The notes under the pieces are model-generated. The model worked only from the letters and a program-made list of their open reading frames with translations, did not search any database and was not told where the DNA came from. DNA of 7,417 nucleotides, from NCBI GenBank assembly GCA_910595815.1, contig CAJVCM010000071.1:1-7417 (forward strand), written 5' to 3'. The position numbers and the translations under genes are program-made. The first letter of the stretch is position 1. Each line of letters starts with the position of its first letter. Origin of the DNA: Candidatus Thioglobus plumae. Lineage in GTDB: Bacteria > Pseudomonadota > Gammaproteobacteria > PS1 > Pseudothioglobaceae. Below are positions 1 to 6,930 of the stretch, one piece after another.

Positions 1-240
1 GCTTGTTTTGTTTGTCATGGGAAAAATGGTGATGCGCTGGTCGATTTAAACATCCCCATCCTAGCCAACCAACAGCCTCAATATTTAATTTCAACAATGA
101 AAGAATTCAAAAACAGAGGTCGCGCTAACGATGATGAAAGAGTTATGCGTCGAATTGTTGACACCATGAGTGACGAAGAGATTGAAGCAGTTGCTTATTA
201 TTCAAGTTACCTAGTGCCGACGCTAGAAGGAAAAAAATAA
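1..240 (+). CDS. Class I cytochrome c, C-terminal part (5' end outside window)
   Basis: The first reading frame is open from base 1 to a TAA at 238-240 and encodes 79 visible residues. A CFVCH heme c binding motif is at visible residues 2-6, followed by GKNGD. The middle (IPILANQQPQYLISTMKEF) and the end (MRRIVDTMSDEEIEAVAYY) follow the pattern of small c4/c553-type cytochromes, in which a Met before the final helix is the sixth heme ligand; Met49 of the visible part is the likely ligand. The protein would be a periplasmic or membrane-attached one-electron carrier. Its start, signal peptide and any second heme domain lie upstream, so a single-heme and a diheme c4 protein cannot be told apart. 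Its stop shares one base with the start of the next gene (TAATG), and its last codons contain that gene's Shine-Dalgarno AAGGA at 227-231. This suggests the two cytochromes are made together and may exchange electrons. Confidence 0.88.
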   Translation, partial: ACFVCHGKNGDALVDLNIPILANQQPQYLISTMKEFKNRGRANDDERVMRRIVDTMSDEEIEAVAYYSSYLVPTLEGKK

Positions 241-1772
241 TGAAAAAAATAACGTCAATCCTGTTCTTTATTGTATTTAGCACTACAACACTCAGCTCTC
301 TTTATGCGGCATCAGTTGGTGTTAACCAAGATGTGGCTGGCCTAGATACTACGCCAACTATAGACCGCCCTTTTGCACCTTCTTTATTGCGCACTAAAAA
401 TCATCATAAAGCCACATTGGATAGTTTTGAGAATCCCGAGGTTTGTGCTGGCTGTCATCCAAAACAATATGAAGGCTGGCGCGGATCTATGCATTCAAAT
501 GCCTGGAATGATCCAATCTTTTTAGCGGAGTTTAAAAAAGGCTTAAAAGCCACAGATGGAAAAATATTTAAATACTGTGCAGGTTGTCACTCTCCAATCG
601 GAGTATTAACAGGAACAGCCAGTTGGGACAAAGAAACCAACACGTTTGATATTTCTGAAAAAGCAGCTCGAGGTGTTACTTGCGATGTCTGCCACAGTAT
701 TGCTGGCGCTGTACCGCTTGAGGACACACTCACTTCAGAGCATGGTAACGGCTCACACATTATCGATACCGAGACCCATATTAAATATGGCCCACTTAAA
801 AACTCAGTGTCTCCTTACCACGAAACACAATATTCAGAATTACACACAAAGGCAAATCTGTGCGCCAGTTGTCATAACATCATTCATCCAGTGAATGGCA
901 CACCGGTTGAACGAACTTACGATGAATGGCGTGTATCACCCTACGCTCAAAATGAAATTGTTTGTCAAGATTGCCACATGAACTCAGTCGAGGTGGCAAT
1001 CCAGATCGCTAAAACACTTAAACGTCCTGAAACCTTTGCTAACAAGCATGTTCGATTAAGCGGTAAAGCTTCAACACTAGGCACTCAAGACAGAGCAATT
1101 GTTCATTCACATGAATTTGTCGGTGGTAATGCCATTATTTCATCAATTATGGCTCCAAAGAGTCTGCGTAAGCGCAAGCATGCTGATATCGCCAAAAAAC
1201 GTCTGCAAAATGCTGCAGAACTCACTGTGCACTTTGAACAAAGAGGTGATGAATTATTCAAATTGGGAGTTGATGTTTACAATGTTGGTGCAGGCCATAA
1301 CTTACCTACCTCTTTGACTCAAGTTCGTCATATTTGGATTGAAGCTACAGTAACAGACAATCAAGGAAATATCTTATTTGAAACTGGTAAATTGGATAAT
1401 CATCATGACCTAGATGAAGATAAAACAGTTGTATTTAAAAGCTGGACTGTCGATGAAAAAGGTGAAGAAACACATGATCCTTGGGCAATCAATCACATTG
1501 TTAGAGATACCACTATCCCGCCAAAAGGCCATAGTAAGCATGAGTTTATTTTTGCCAATAAAAACAATGTCAAACAGATTAGTGTCGATGTAAAGCTTAA
1601 TTATCGCTCAGCAACTCAACACTTTACAGATTCGTTGCTAGGTCCTGACGCACCAACAATTCCGACAATCACTATGGAACATACCTCTAATACCTATGTT
1701 CAGAAAGGAAATGGATGGAGTAAACTTATGAAAAGTTTCTCGACATTAGAAGAAGAGATTGAGAATAATTAA
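240..1772 (+). CDS. Exported pentaheme cytochrome c, c554-like N-terminal heme domain
   Basis: A 510-residue protein starts with a Sec-type signal peptide: MKK, a hydrophobic stretch at about residues 6-21, and probable cleavage near Ala23/Ala24. Five CxxCH motifs lie at residues 69-73, 113-117, 148-152, 208-212 and 242-246, so about five c-type hemes should be attached in the periplasm. The first is followed by QYEGWRGSMHSNAW, a pattern I associate with cytochrome c554-like multiheme proteins, where the later His (His85) can serve as a distal ligand. HSHEFVGGN at 289-297 and GAGHNLPTS at 350-358 offer further His ligands. Residues from about 326 on contain no CxxCH and look like a beta-rich domain. 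The ATG overlaps the preceding stop and has AAGGA eight bases upstream. The role is inferred to be electron transfer, or an oxidoreductase reaction on an unknown small substrate. The family match is fairly sure; the substrate is not known. Confidence 0.88.
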   Translation: MKKITSILFFIVFSTTTLSSLYAASVGVNQDVAGLDTTPTIDRPFAPSLLRTKNHHKATLDSFENPEVCAGCHPKQYEGWRGSMHSNAWNDPIFLAEFKKGLKATDGKIFKYCAGCHSPIGVLTGTASWDKETNTFDISEKAARGVTCDVCHSIAGAVPLEDTLTSEHGNGSHIIDTETHIKYGPLKNSVSPYHETQYSELHTKANLCASCHNIIHPVNGTPVERTYDEWRVSPYAQNEIVCQDCHMNSVEVAIQIAKTLKRPETFANKHVRLSGKASTLGTQDRAIVHSHEFVGGNAIISSIMAPKSLRKRKHADIAKKRLQNAAELTVHFEQRGDELFKLGVDVYNVGAGHNLPTSLTQVRHIWIEATVTDNQGNILFETGKLDNHHDLDEDKTVVFKSWTVDEKGEETHDPWAINHIVRDTTIPPKGHSKHEFIFANKNNVKQISVDVKLNYRSATQHFTDSLLGPDAPTIPTITMEHTSNTYVQKGNGWSKLMKSFSTLEEEIENN

Positions 1773-2197
1773 TGTCAAGCTACATTGATGAGTTTCAAGG
1801 TCGCTTTATTGGCATTATGCAGTGGGATGATTGTGACGCACTACTGCAAAAACTCATTAACCAGCCAGATGGCTGGTATTTGTATGACACACTAGTCTCA
1901 GCTCCTAATCAAATTATTGATGCCAGTGTGTTTACTGAGAACGTCAATCGTATTAAAAAAATTCTAACCGATGAACATCAAGAGCGCTACTGTGGCATTG
2001 TTTATACTAATGACTTAGAAAACCCTAGTTTTGTTAAGATCTTTCATCCTAAAAATTTAGGGAAGTCTTGCGGTAGTAGCGAGCACCCGCCGATACCACA
2101 ATGGCTGTTATCAAAAACAAAACCTATTGATGTAGTTGAAAAGTTTGGCCCACCTAAAGAAAGGCAAGGCTTTATTTCTAAATTTCTTAAGTTTTAG
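1772..2197 (+). CDS. Conserved-looking hypothetical protein, no signal peptide, coupled to the pentaheme cytochrome
   Basis: I do not recognise this 141-residue protein. It has no signal peptide, no membrane segment and no CxxCH motif, so it is probably cytoplasmic. The N-terminal half is mixed alpha/beta in character. The C-terminal half has a striking stretch, KIFHPKNLGKSCGSSEHPPI at residues 89-108, then W111, which looks like a family signature. Cysteines are at 21, 74 and 100. Its ATG overlaps the stop of the cytochrome gene (TAATG at 1770-1774), with only a weak GAGA (1761-1764) as ribosome binding site, so translation probably depends on ribosomes finishing the cytochrome. This coupling suggests a role linked to that cytochrome, such as maturation, regulation or a cytoplasmic partner step; this is inference. 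Its TAG overlaps the stop of fdx on the other strand. It is too long and unlike IscX, which usually follows fdx. Confidence 0.8.
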   Translation: MSSYIDEFQGRFIGIMQWDDCDALLQKLINQPDGWYLYDTLVSAPNQIIDASVFTENVNRIKKILTDEHQERYCGIVYTNDLENPSFVKIFHPKNLGKSCGSSEHPPIPQWLLSKTKPIDVVEKFGPPKERQGFISKFLKF

Positions 2198-2532
2198 TGG
2201 TTCTCACTAACTTGATTGATTGTGTATTTCGGAATTTCTATTACTAAATCAGTATCACTAACAATCGCCTGACAAGATAAGCGAGAATCTGGGTCTAAAC
2301 CCCAAGCTTTATCAAGCAAATCATCTTCGGTTTCATCAGATTCTTCGATATCGTCAAAACCCTCTCGCACATAGATATGGCAAGTTGTACAAGCATTTGA
2401 CATCTCACAAGCGTGCTCGATCTCAACATGATTAGCCAGTAGCGCATCACAAACACTAACCCCCGTTTCAACTTCAATAACAGTGCCTTCTGGGCATAAC
2501 TCATGATGGGGTAGTACAATAATCTGTGGCAT
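2194..2532 (-). CDS. fdx: ISC-type [2Fe-2S] ferredoxin
   Basis: This 112-residue adrenodoxin-like ferredoxin supplies electrons for cluster assembly on IscU, working with IscS in the cytoplasm. Cluster ligands are Cys42, Cys48, Cys51 (HACEMSNACTTCH) and Cys87 (RLSCQ), at the same numbers as in E. coli Fdx. The acidic helix DDIEESDETEDDLLDKAWGL and the ending EIPKYTIN are typical of the family. Position 46, a fifth non-ligand cysteine in E. coli Fdx, is Asn here; Cys13 is kept and Cys28 is additional. The start has a good Shine-Dalgarno, AAGGAA (2538-2543), five bases upstream, beginning beside the hscA stop; the gap to hscA is 11 bases. It is the last gene of the operon in this window, with no iscX behind it. 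Its TAA overlaps the TAG of the convergent plus-strand gene by 4 bases. Identification is secure. Confidence 0.97.
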   Translation of the reverse strand: MPQIIVLPHHELCPEGTVIEVETGVSVCDALLANHVEIEHACEMSNACTTCHIYVREGFDDIEESDETEDDLLDKAWGLDPDSRLSCQAIVSDTDLVIEIPKYTINQVSENH

Positions 2533-2543
2533 AAGGCTTCCTT

Positions 2544-4388
2544 TTAAAATTCGTCAACATTGTGGCCTTTCATGGCCTTCATAACCGTACTATTCATACG
2601 TATCTCTACAAACTTTTCACTGACTTTTTCTAGATAATCAATGGCAGTTTTAATAATTTTTTCATTGTCACTTTCGCATACTTCTTCTAATTCTGTTCTT
2701 GCTTTTAGTATCGCTTTAATCATTGATTCGTCTAGCAGACCTTTATCTTTAGCTAGGGCTGAATCAATTGCCTCTAGTGTGCGTTTGGCGTCTACTTGCA
2801 TTTCATGTAACTGTCTAACCTCAATGTCGTCTTTAGCAAACAAAATAGAATCTTTGAGCATTTTTTCCATTTCAGCATCAGTCAAACCAAAAGATGGCTT
2901 AATAGTAACATCGGCCTTTACACCTGAATTTTCTTCGGTTGCACTCACTGACAACAAACCATCAGCATCGACTTGAAATTCAACACGAATGCGCGCATTG
3001 CCCGCAACCATCGGTGGAATGCCTCTAAGCTCAAATTTACCTAATGAGCGACAATCTCTCACCAATTCACGCTCACCTTGTAGCACATGAACACTCATGG
3101 CAGTTTGCCCATCTTTAAAGGTGGTAAATTCTTGTGCACGGGCAATAGGAATAGTTGTGTTACGGTGCACTACTTTTTCCACCAAACCACCCATGGTCTC
3201 CAAACCTAAAGATAAAGGCAATACGTCCAATAACAACATATCGTCTTTTGATTTATTACCTGCCAAAAGGTTCGCCTGAATTGCCGCACCTTTGGCCACG
3301 ACTTCATCTGGATTAATACTGCACAAGACCGGCTTATTAAATAAATCACCGACCATTTCTCTTACTAATGGCATACGTGTCGAACCACCGACCATAATCA
3401 CGTCTTTAATATCACCCATTTTCACTTCAGCATCTCTGACAGCGCGTTTGGTCAATAACAAGGTGCGCTTAATTAAAGTCGCAGATAAAGATTCGAACTT
3501 AGTCTTGGTAATACGATAAGGCGCCTCTATGCAGTCAAATTCGGCGTAATCACTTTGTGTTAGGGTTTCCTTCGCTGTACGTGCAAATTGCTTAATTTTC
3601 TGCATCTGCGTTGGTGTTAGCTTACCTAAATCTAAGGTAGTAATACAATCATCAATAATCAGCTGATCAAAGTCATCACCACCGAGTGCAGAGTCTCCGC
3701 CAGTGGCCAACACTTTAAACACACCTTTTTGAAAACTTAAAATAGAAACATCAAACGTACCACCGCCTAAATCATAAATCGCATGAATACCGGCTTCACC
3801 TGATTCTAAGCCGTAGGCAACAGCAGCTGCAGTCGGCTCGTTTAATAAACGCAGCGTATTTAAACCAGCTAAGGTTGCTGCATCTTTAGTGGCTTGACGC
3901 TGTGCATCGTTAAAATAAGCGGGAACCGTAATCACGGCGCCAAGCAAATCTCCACCCAGCGCTTGTTCAGCTCTTTCTTTAAGTGATGATAAGATGCTTG
4001 ATGAGATTTCAACGGCGCTCAAATCACCCATGGCTGTATGAAACAAAACGTTGTTGCCATTTTCAACCAGTTGGTAAGGACAATTCTTAAACTTAATAAC
4101 CTCTTGATAGCCCAAACCCATAAAACGCTTAACCGAAACAATGGTGTTAGTAGGATCGGTTTTTGCATATGGGCAGGCGTCACAACCCACGGTGAGTTTG
4201 TTATCTTTTCCGCAATGAACAACCGAAGGAAGGATCGCTTCATTATTCTCGTCAGTTAAGACGGTACTAATACCACTCATAACTGAAGCTACTAATGAAT
4301 TAGTCGTGCCTAAATCAATACCAATTGCCAGTTTATGCTGGTGTGGTGCGCTTGATTGACCGGGCTCTGATATTTGTAATAATGCCAT
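2544..4388 (-). CDS. hscA: Hsp70-class chaperone HscA for Fe-S cluster transfer
   Basis: HscA is the specialised Hsp70 that, stimulated by HscB, binds the LPPVK loop of IscU and uses ATP to drive cluster release to acceptor proteins. The length is 614 residues against 616 in E. coli. It opens with MALLQISEPG, the same as E. coli HscA as I recall it. The ATPase domain shows IDLGTTNS (24-31), YDLGGGTFDVS (205-215) and VGGSTRMP (333-340). The interdomain linker LLLDVLPLSLG (385-395) is followed by the substrate-binding beta domain and a helical lid, ending in MKGHNVDEF. An unusual feature is a cysteine group in the ATPase domain: Cys59, Cys69, Cys72 (a CDAC pair) and Cys103, where I recall none in the E. 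coli protein. The gene begins 8 bases after the hscB stop with only a weak purine stretch upstream, so coupling to hscB translation is likely. Confidence 0.98.
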   Translation of the reverse strand: MALLQISEPGQSSAPHQHKLAIGIDLGTTNSLVASVMSGISTVLTDENNEAILPSVVHCGKDNKLTVGCDACPYAKTDPTNTIVSVKRFMGLGYQEVIKFKNCPYQLVENGNNVLFHTAMGDLSAVEISSSILSSLKERAEQALGGDLLGAVITVPAYFNDAQRQATKDAATLAGLNTLRLLNEPTAAAVAYGLESGEAGIHAIYDLGGGTFDVSILSFQKGVFKVLATGGDSALGGDDFDQLIIDDCITTLDLGKLTPTQMQKIKQFARTAKETLTQSDYAEFDCIEAPYRITKTKFESLSATLIKRTLLLTKRAVRDAEVKMGDIKDVIMVGGSTRMPLVREMVGDLFNKPVLCSINPDEVVAKGAAIQANLLAGNKSKDDMLLLDVLPLSLGLETMGGLVEKVVHRNTTIPIARAQEFTTFKDGQTAMSVHVLQGERELVRDCRSLGKFELRGIPPMVAGNARIRVEFQVDADGLLSVSATEENSGVKADVTIKPSFGLTDAEMEKMLKDSILFAKDDIEVRQLHEMQVDAKRTLEAIDSALAKDKGLLDESMIKAILKARTELEEVCESDNEKIIKTAIDYLEKVSEKFVEIRMNSTVMKAMKGHNVDEF

Positions 4389-4396
4389 ATTCTATT

Positions 4397-4909
4397 CTAA
4401 AGCCATTCGTCCATCAGTTGATTGGCTTGTACATTTAGCTGTGTATAAAACTTCAACTCTCTTACTAAATTTTTAATTTTATCAAACTCATTAAGCTCAA
4501 ATAATTGCCTAACTTGTTCTATATTTTGTGTCACTTTTTGGCTTATTTGTTCAATAAAGTCATCGAGTGCTAATTCGTCTTTATCAACCTCTAATGATTC
4601 TAATTGCTCTCTTAAAGTAATTTGATTCATTAAAAAGTCTATGTCCATTTGTGTGTCTTTCTCATCAAAGGCATTAATGTCTTGTAGCTCTAACAAGTAG
4701 GTTGCTCGCAATAAAGGAGATTTTAACGTGTCATACGCTGTATTGATGAGTGATGTATTCTGCAGGGCAATGGATTTTTCTTTATCACTTTTAGTAACAA
4801 AATTATCCGGATGAAAGATCGAAATTTGTGACTGGTAAGCTTGCTCTAATTTGGTTAAATCTATTGCAAAATCAACCTCTAAAGAGAATAACTCAAAGTA
4901 GTTTTGCAT
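4397..4909 (-). CDS. hscB: J-domain cochaperone HscB
   Basis: HscB binds apo- or holo-IscU and delivers it to HscA while stimulating the HscA ATPase. It is 170 residues long, close to the 171 of E. coli. The N-terminal J domain begins MQNYFELFSLEVDF and carries the essential HPD at residues 33-35 (IFHPDNF). After a linker, the C-terminal three-helix IscU-binding domain contains FLMNQITLREQLE, matching the family's conserved FLM.Q.ELRE pattern. It sits between iscA (12-base gap) and hscA (8-base gap). The bases just before the ATG are T-rich (TTTTTTCCGTC) with no Shine-Dalgarno, so efficient translation probably needs ribosomes arriving from iscA, or else output is low. The sequence is more diverged than the other isc proteins, as is usual for HscB, but order, length and HPD make the call firm. 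Confidence 0.96.
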   Translation of the reverse strand: MQNYFELFSLEVDFAIDLTKLEQAYQSQISIFHPDNFVTKSDKEKSIALQNTSLINTAYDTLKSPLLRATYLLELQDINAFDEKDTQMDIDFLMNQITLREQLESLEVDKDELALDDFIEQISQKVTQNIEQVRQLFELNEFDKIKNLVRELKFYTQLNVQANQLMDEWL

Positions 4910-4921
4910 GACGGAAAAAAG

Positions 4922-5245
4922 CTAAACGGTAAAAGATTCGCCACAGCCACATTCGGCCTTGGCATTCGGATTGTTAAATTCAAATCCTTCGTTTAAACCT
5001 TCCTTAACAAAATCAACCTCGGTACCATCGATATAAATTAGGCTCTTAGCATCAACAATTACCTTGACACCATTGTCTTTAAAAACGGTATCGTCATCAT
5101 TAATAGCATCTACGAATTCAATGTTATAACCTAAGCCAGAACAGCCGGTAGTTTGCACAGACAAACGAATACCAACACCCGAACCACGACTGGACAAAAA
5201 TCCTGCCATGCGTTCAGATGCATCTTTCGTTAATGTAATTGCCAT
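4922..5245 (-). CDS. iscA: A-type iron-sulfur carrier protein IscA
   Basis: IscA is a 107-residue A-type carrier that takes Fe-S clusters, or iron, and passes them to client proteins, particularly [4Fe-4S] ones. The three conserved ligand cysteines are Cys35 (TTGCSGLGY) and Cys99/Cys101 (ECGCGESF), at the positions and spacing standard for the family, and the length matches E. coli IscA. It starts 11 bases after iscU; AAGG overlapping the iscU stop codon serves as ribosome binding site eight bases before the ATG. The related proteins ErpA and SufA share these motifs, but the position between iscU and hscB identifies it as IscA. Confidence 0.97.
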   Translation of the reverse strand: MAITLTKDASERMAGFLSSRGSGVGIRLSVQTTGCSGLGYNIEFVDAINDDDTVFKDNGVKVIVDAKSLIYIDGTEVDFVKEGLNEGFEFNNPNAKAECGCGESFTV

Positions 5246-5256
5246 TTTATCAACCT

Positions 5257-5634
5257 TTAGGCTTTGCTCTTAATGTCATTAATCGCAGCTTTAATCGCAT
5301 CTTCAGCCAATACTGAACAGTGAATCTTAACTGGCGGTAGTGCCAACTCTTCAGCAATGTCAGTGTTTTTGATTTGTGCAGCTTCATCTAGTGTTTTGCC
5401 TTTAACCCATTCGGTTAATAGCGAACTTGACGCAATGGCTGAGCCACAACCATAAGTTTTGAATTTTGCATCTTCAATCACGCCTTCATCATTAATTTGA
5501 ATTTGTAAGCGCATTACATCACCACAAGCTGGTGCACCCACCATGCCAGTACCTACGTTTTTTGCATCTTTATCTAATACACCCACATTGCGTGGATTTT
5601 CATAATGATCGAGTACTTTTTCACCATATGCCAT
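5257..5634 (-). CDS. iscU: Iron-sulfur cluster scaffold protein IscU
   Basis: IscU is the scaffold on which [2Fe-2S] clusters are built from IscS-derived sulfur and iron before transfer with HscA/HscB help. It has 125 residues, near the family's usual 128. Ligand and catalytic residues are all present: Cys37 and Asp39 (APACGD), Cys63 (YGCGSA), His105 and Cys106 (KIHCS). The HscA recognition motif LPPVK is at 99-103, which fits the hscA gene in the same operon. Asp39 marks a normal wild-type scaffold rather than a stabilised variant. The start is set by a clear AGGAG (5642-5646) seven bases upstream, the best ribosome binding site in the operon. The gene lies 76 bases after iscS, by far the largest gap inside the operon. 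Confidence 0.98.
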   Translation of the reverse strand: MAYGEKVLDHYENPRNVGVLDKDAKNVGTGMVGAPACGDVMRLQIQINDEGVIEDAKFKTYGCGSAIASSSLLTEWVKGKTLDEAAQIKNTDIAEELALPPVKIHCSVLAEDAIKAAINDIKSKA

Positions 5635-5710
5635 CTTATTTCTCCTAATAATCTCTTGTTGTCATTCTAACCCTTTATCGGCTAGATAATCCTTGTATTT
5701 TGTACAGTAA
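5635..5710 (-). other. iscS-iscU intergenic gap with possible hairpin
   Basis: This 76-base gap is the only sizeable spacer inside the operon. On the minus-strand transcript CUAGCC and GGUUAG (DNA positions 5667-5685) can pair as six base pairs, one of them G-U, around a 7-base loop. No U-run follows, so it is not an intrinsic terminator. The AGGAG for iscU lies 3' of it. In E. coli the equivalent gap is where the small RNA RyhB acts to separate iscR from iscSUA expression; a similar post-transcriptional role here is speculative. No open reading frame or convincing promoter was seen inside it. Confidence 0.4.
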
Positions 5711-6925
5711 TTAGTGCGCAGCCCACTCAACTTTACTCAAATCTACACCATCTTTAAACATATCCCATAATGGCGATAAATCACGTAATTTTTGCACTTT
5801 GTCGCGCACCAATACAATAGCCTTATCAATATCTTCTTCAGTCGTATAACGACCAATACTAAAACGAATAGAGCTGTGTGCTAGCTCATCATTCAAACCT
5901 AGAGCACGCAATACATACGATGGTTCAAGACTAGCTGACGTACAAGCAGAGCCAGAAGACACCGCAATAGAGTTAATTGCCATCATTAATGACTCGCCCT
6001 CTACATAGTTAAAACTAATGTTTAAGTTGCCAGCAATTCGTTGAGTAGCATGGCCATTTACTTGCACTTCTTCCATGTCTGAAAAGCCTGCTAATAAGCG
6101 CTCACGTAAGACTAAAAATCTTGCATTTTCCTCAACCATCTCTGCCTCAGCAATAGCAAAAGCCTCGCCCATACCAACAATTTGGTGCGTGGCTAATGTG
6201 CCTGAGCGCATACCACGCTCATGACCACCACCGTGCATTTGCGCTTCAAGGCGAACACGTGGCTTACGACGCACATATAAAGCACCCATACCTTTAGGGC
6301 CGTAAATCTTATGCGCTGAAAAACTCATTAAATCAACTGGTAGCGTTGATAAATCAATCGCCACCTTACCGGCAGATTGCGCCGCATCAACGTGGAAAAA
6401 TACTTTACGCTCACGACAAATATTGCCAATGGCTTCAATGTCTTGAATGACGCCAATTTCGTTATTCACGTGCATGACAGATACTAACAATGTTTGATCA
6501 GTAATCGCAGCTTTTAAAACTTCTAAATCTAACAAGCCATCTGCCATTGGGTCTAAGTAGGTTACTTCATAACCTTCTCTTTCTAACTGACGACAAGTAT
6601 CTAATACCGCTTTATGTTCAGTTTTAAGGGTAATAATATGATTGCCTTTTTTCTTATAAAAATGGGCAATACCTTTAATTGCTAAGTTGTCTGATTCGGT
6701 AGCGCCTGAAGTCCAAACGATTTCTCTTGGATCTGCACCCACTAAGCTAGCCACTTGTTTTCTGGCATTTTTCACTGCGGTATCCGCCTGCCAACCGTAA
6801 TAATGAGAATTCGAAGCTGGATTGCCAAAATCGCCATCCATGGTTAAGTATTTAATCATCATCGAAGCCACACGCTTATCCACCGGCGTAGTTGCTGAAT
6901 AATCCATATAAGTAGGTACTGACAT
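5711..6925 (-). CDS. iscS: Cysteine desulfurase IscS
   Basis: IscS is the pyridoxal phosphate enzyme that converts cysteine to alanine and carries the released sulfur as a persulfide to IscU and to tRNA thiolation partners. The 404 residues equal the length of E. coli IscS and align with it without visible gaps. The PLP lysine is Lys206 (SAHKIYGPKG) and the persulfide-carrying cysteine is Cys328 (SSGSACTSASLEPSY) on the mobile loop. SGATESDNLAIKG, TEHKAVLDTCRQLEREG and MHVNNEIGV are further family hallmarks, and the C-terminal tail ends VEWAAH. It follows iscR by only 5 bases; a possible AAGGA lies inside the end of iscR, about 11 bases from the ATG, a long spacing. The call is certain at family level, and position separates it from NifS or SufS. 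Confidence 0.99.
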   Translation of the reverse strand: MSVPTYMDYSATTPVDKRVASMMIKYLTMDGDFGNPASNSHYYGWQADTAVKNARKQVASLVGADPREIVWTSGATESDNLAIKGIAHFYKKKGNHIITLKTEHKAVLDTCRQLEREGYEVTYLDPMADGLLDLEVLKAAITDQTLLVSVMHVNNEIGVIQDIEAIGNICRERKVFFHVDAAQSAGKVAIDLSTLPVDLMSFSAHKIYGPKGMGALYVRRKPRVRLEAQMHGGGHERGMRSGTLATHQIVGMGEAFAIAEAEMVEENARFLVLRERLLAGFSDMEEVQVNGHATQRIAGNLNISFNYVEGESLMMAINSIAVSSGSACTSASLEPSYVLRALGLNDELAHSSIRFSIGRYTTEEDIDKAIVLVRDKVQKLRDLSPLWDMFKDGVDLSKVEWAAH

Positions 6926-6930
6926 ATTCT

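Noticed and set aside
646..1317. Two plus-strand frames of 72-82 codons inside the pentaheme cytochrome gene
   Set aside because: They overlap the heme-bearing frame, which is clearly the real one; no protein-like features of their own.
2160..2194. AAAG/CTTT-type pairings near the convergent stops as a bidirectional terminator
   Set aside because: Stems are only about four A/T-rich base pairs and no proper U-run follows on either strand.
1772..2197. 141-residue gene as a diverged iscX
   Set aside because: It is on the opposite strand to the isc genes, about twice the IscX length, and is coupled to the cytochrome gene instead.
2641..4259. Several plus-strand open frames of 60-111 codons opposite hscA
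   Set aside because: They lie antisense to a complete, highly conserved hscA, have no recognisable motifs and no ribosome binding context; they are shadows of the coding strand.
4914..4924. T-run after iscA as an intrinsic terminator
   Set aside because: No G/C-rich stem precedes the run on the transcript, and hscB-hscA-fdx would be left without a promoter.
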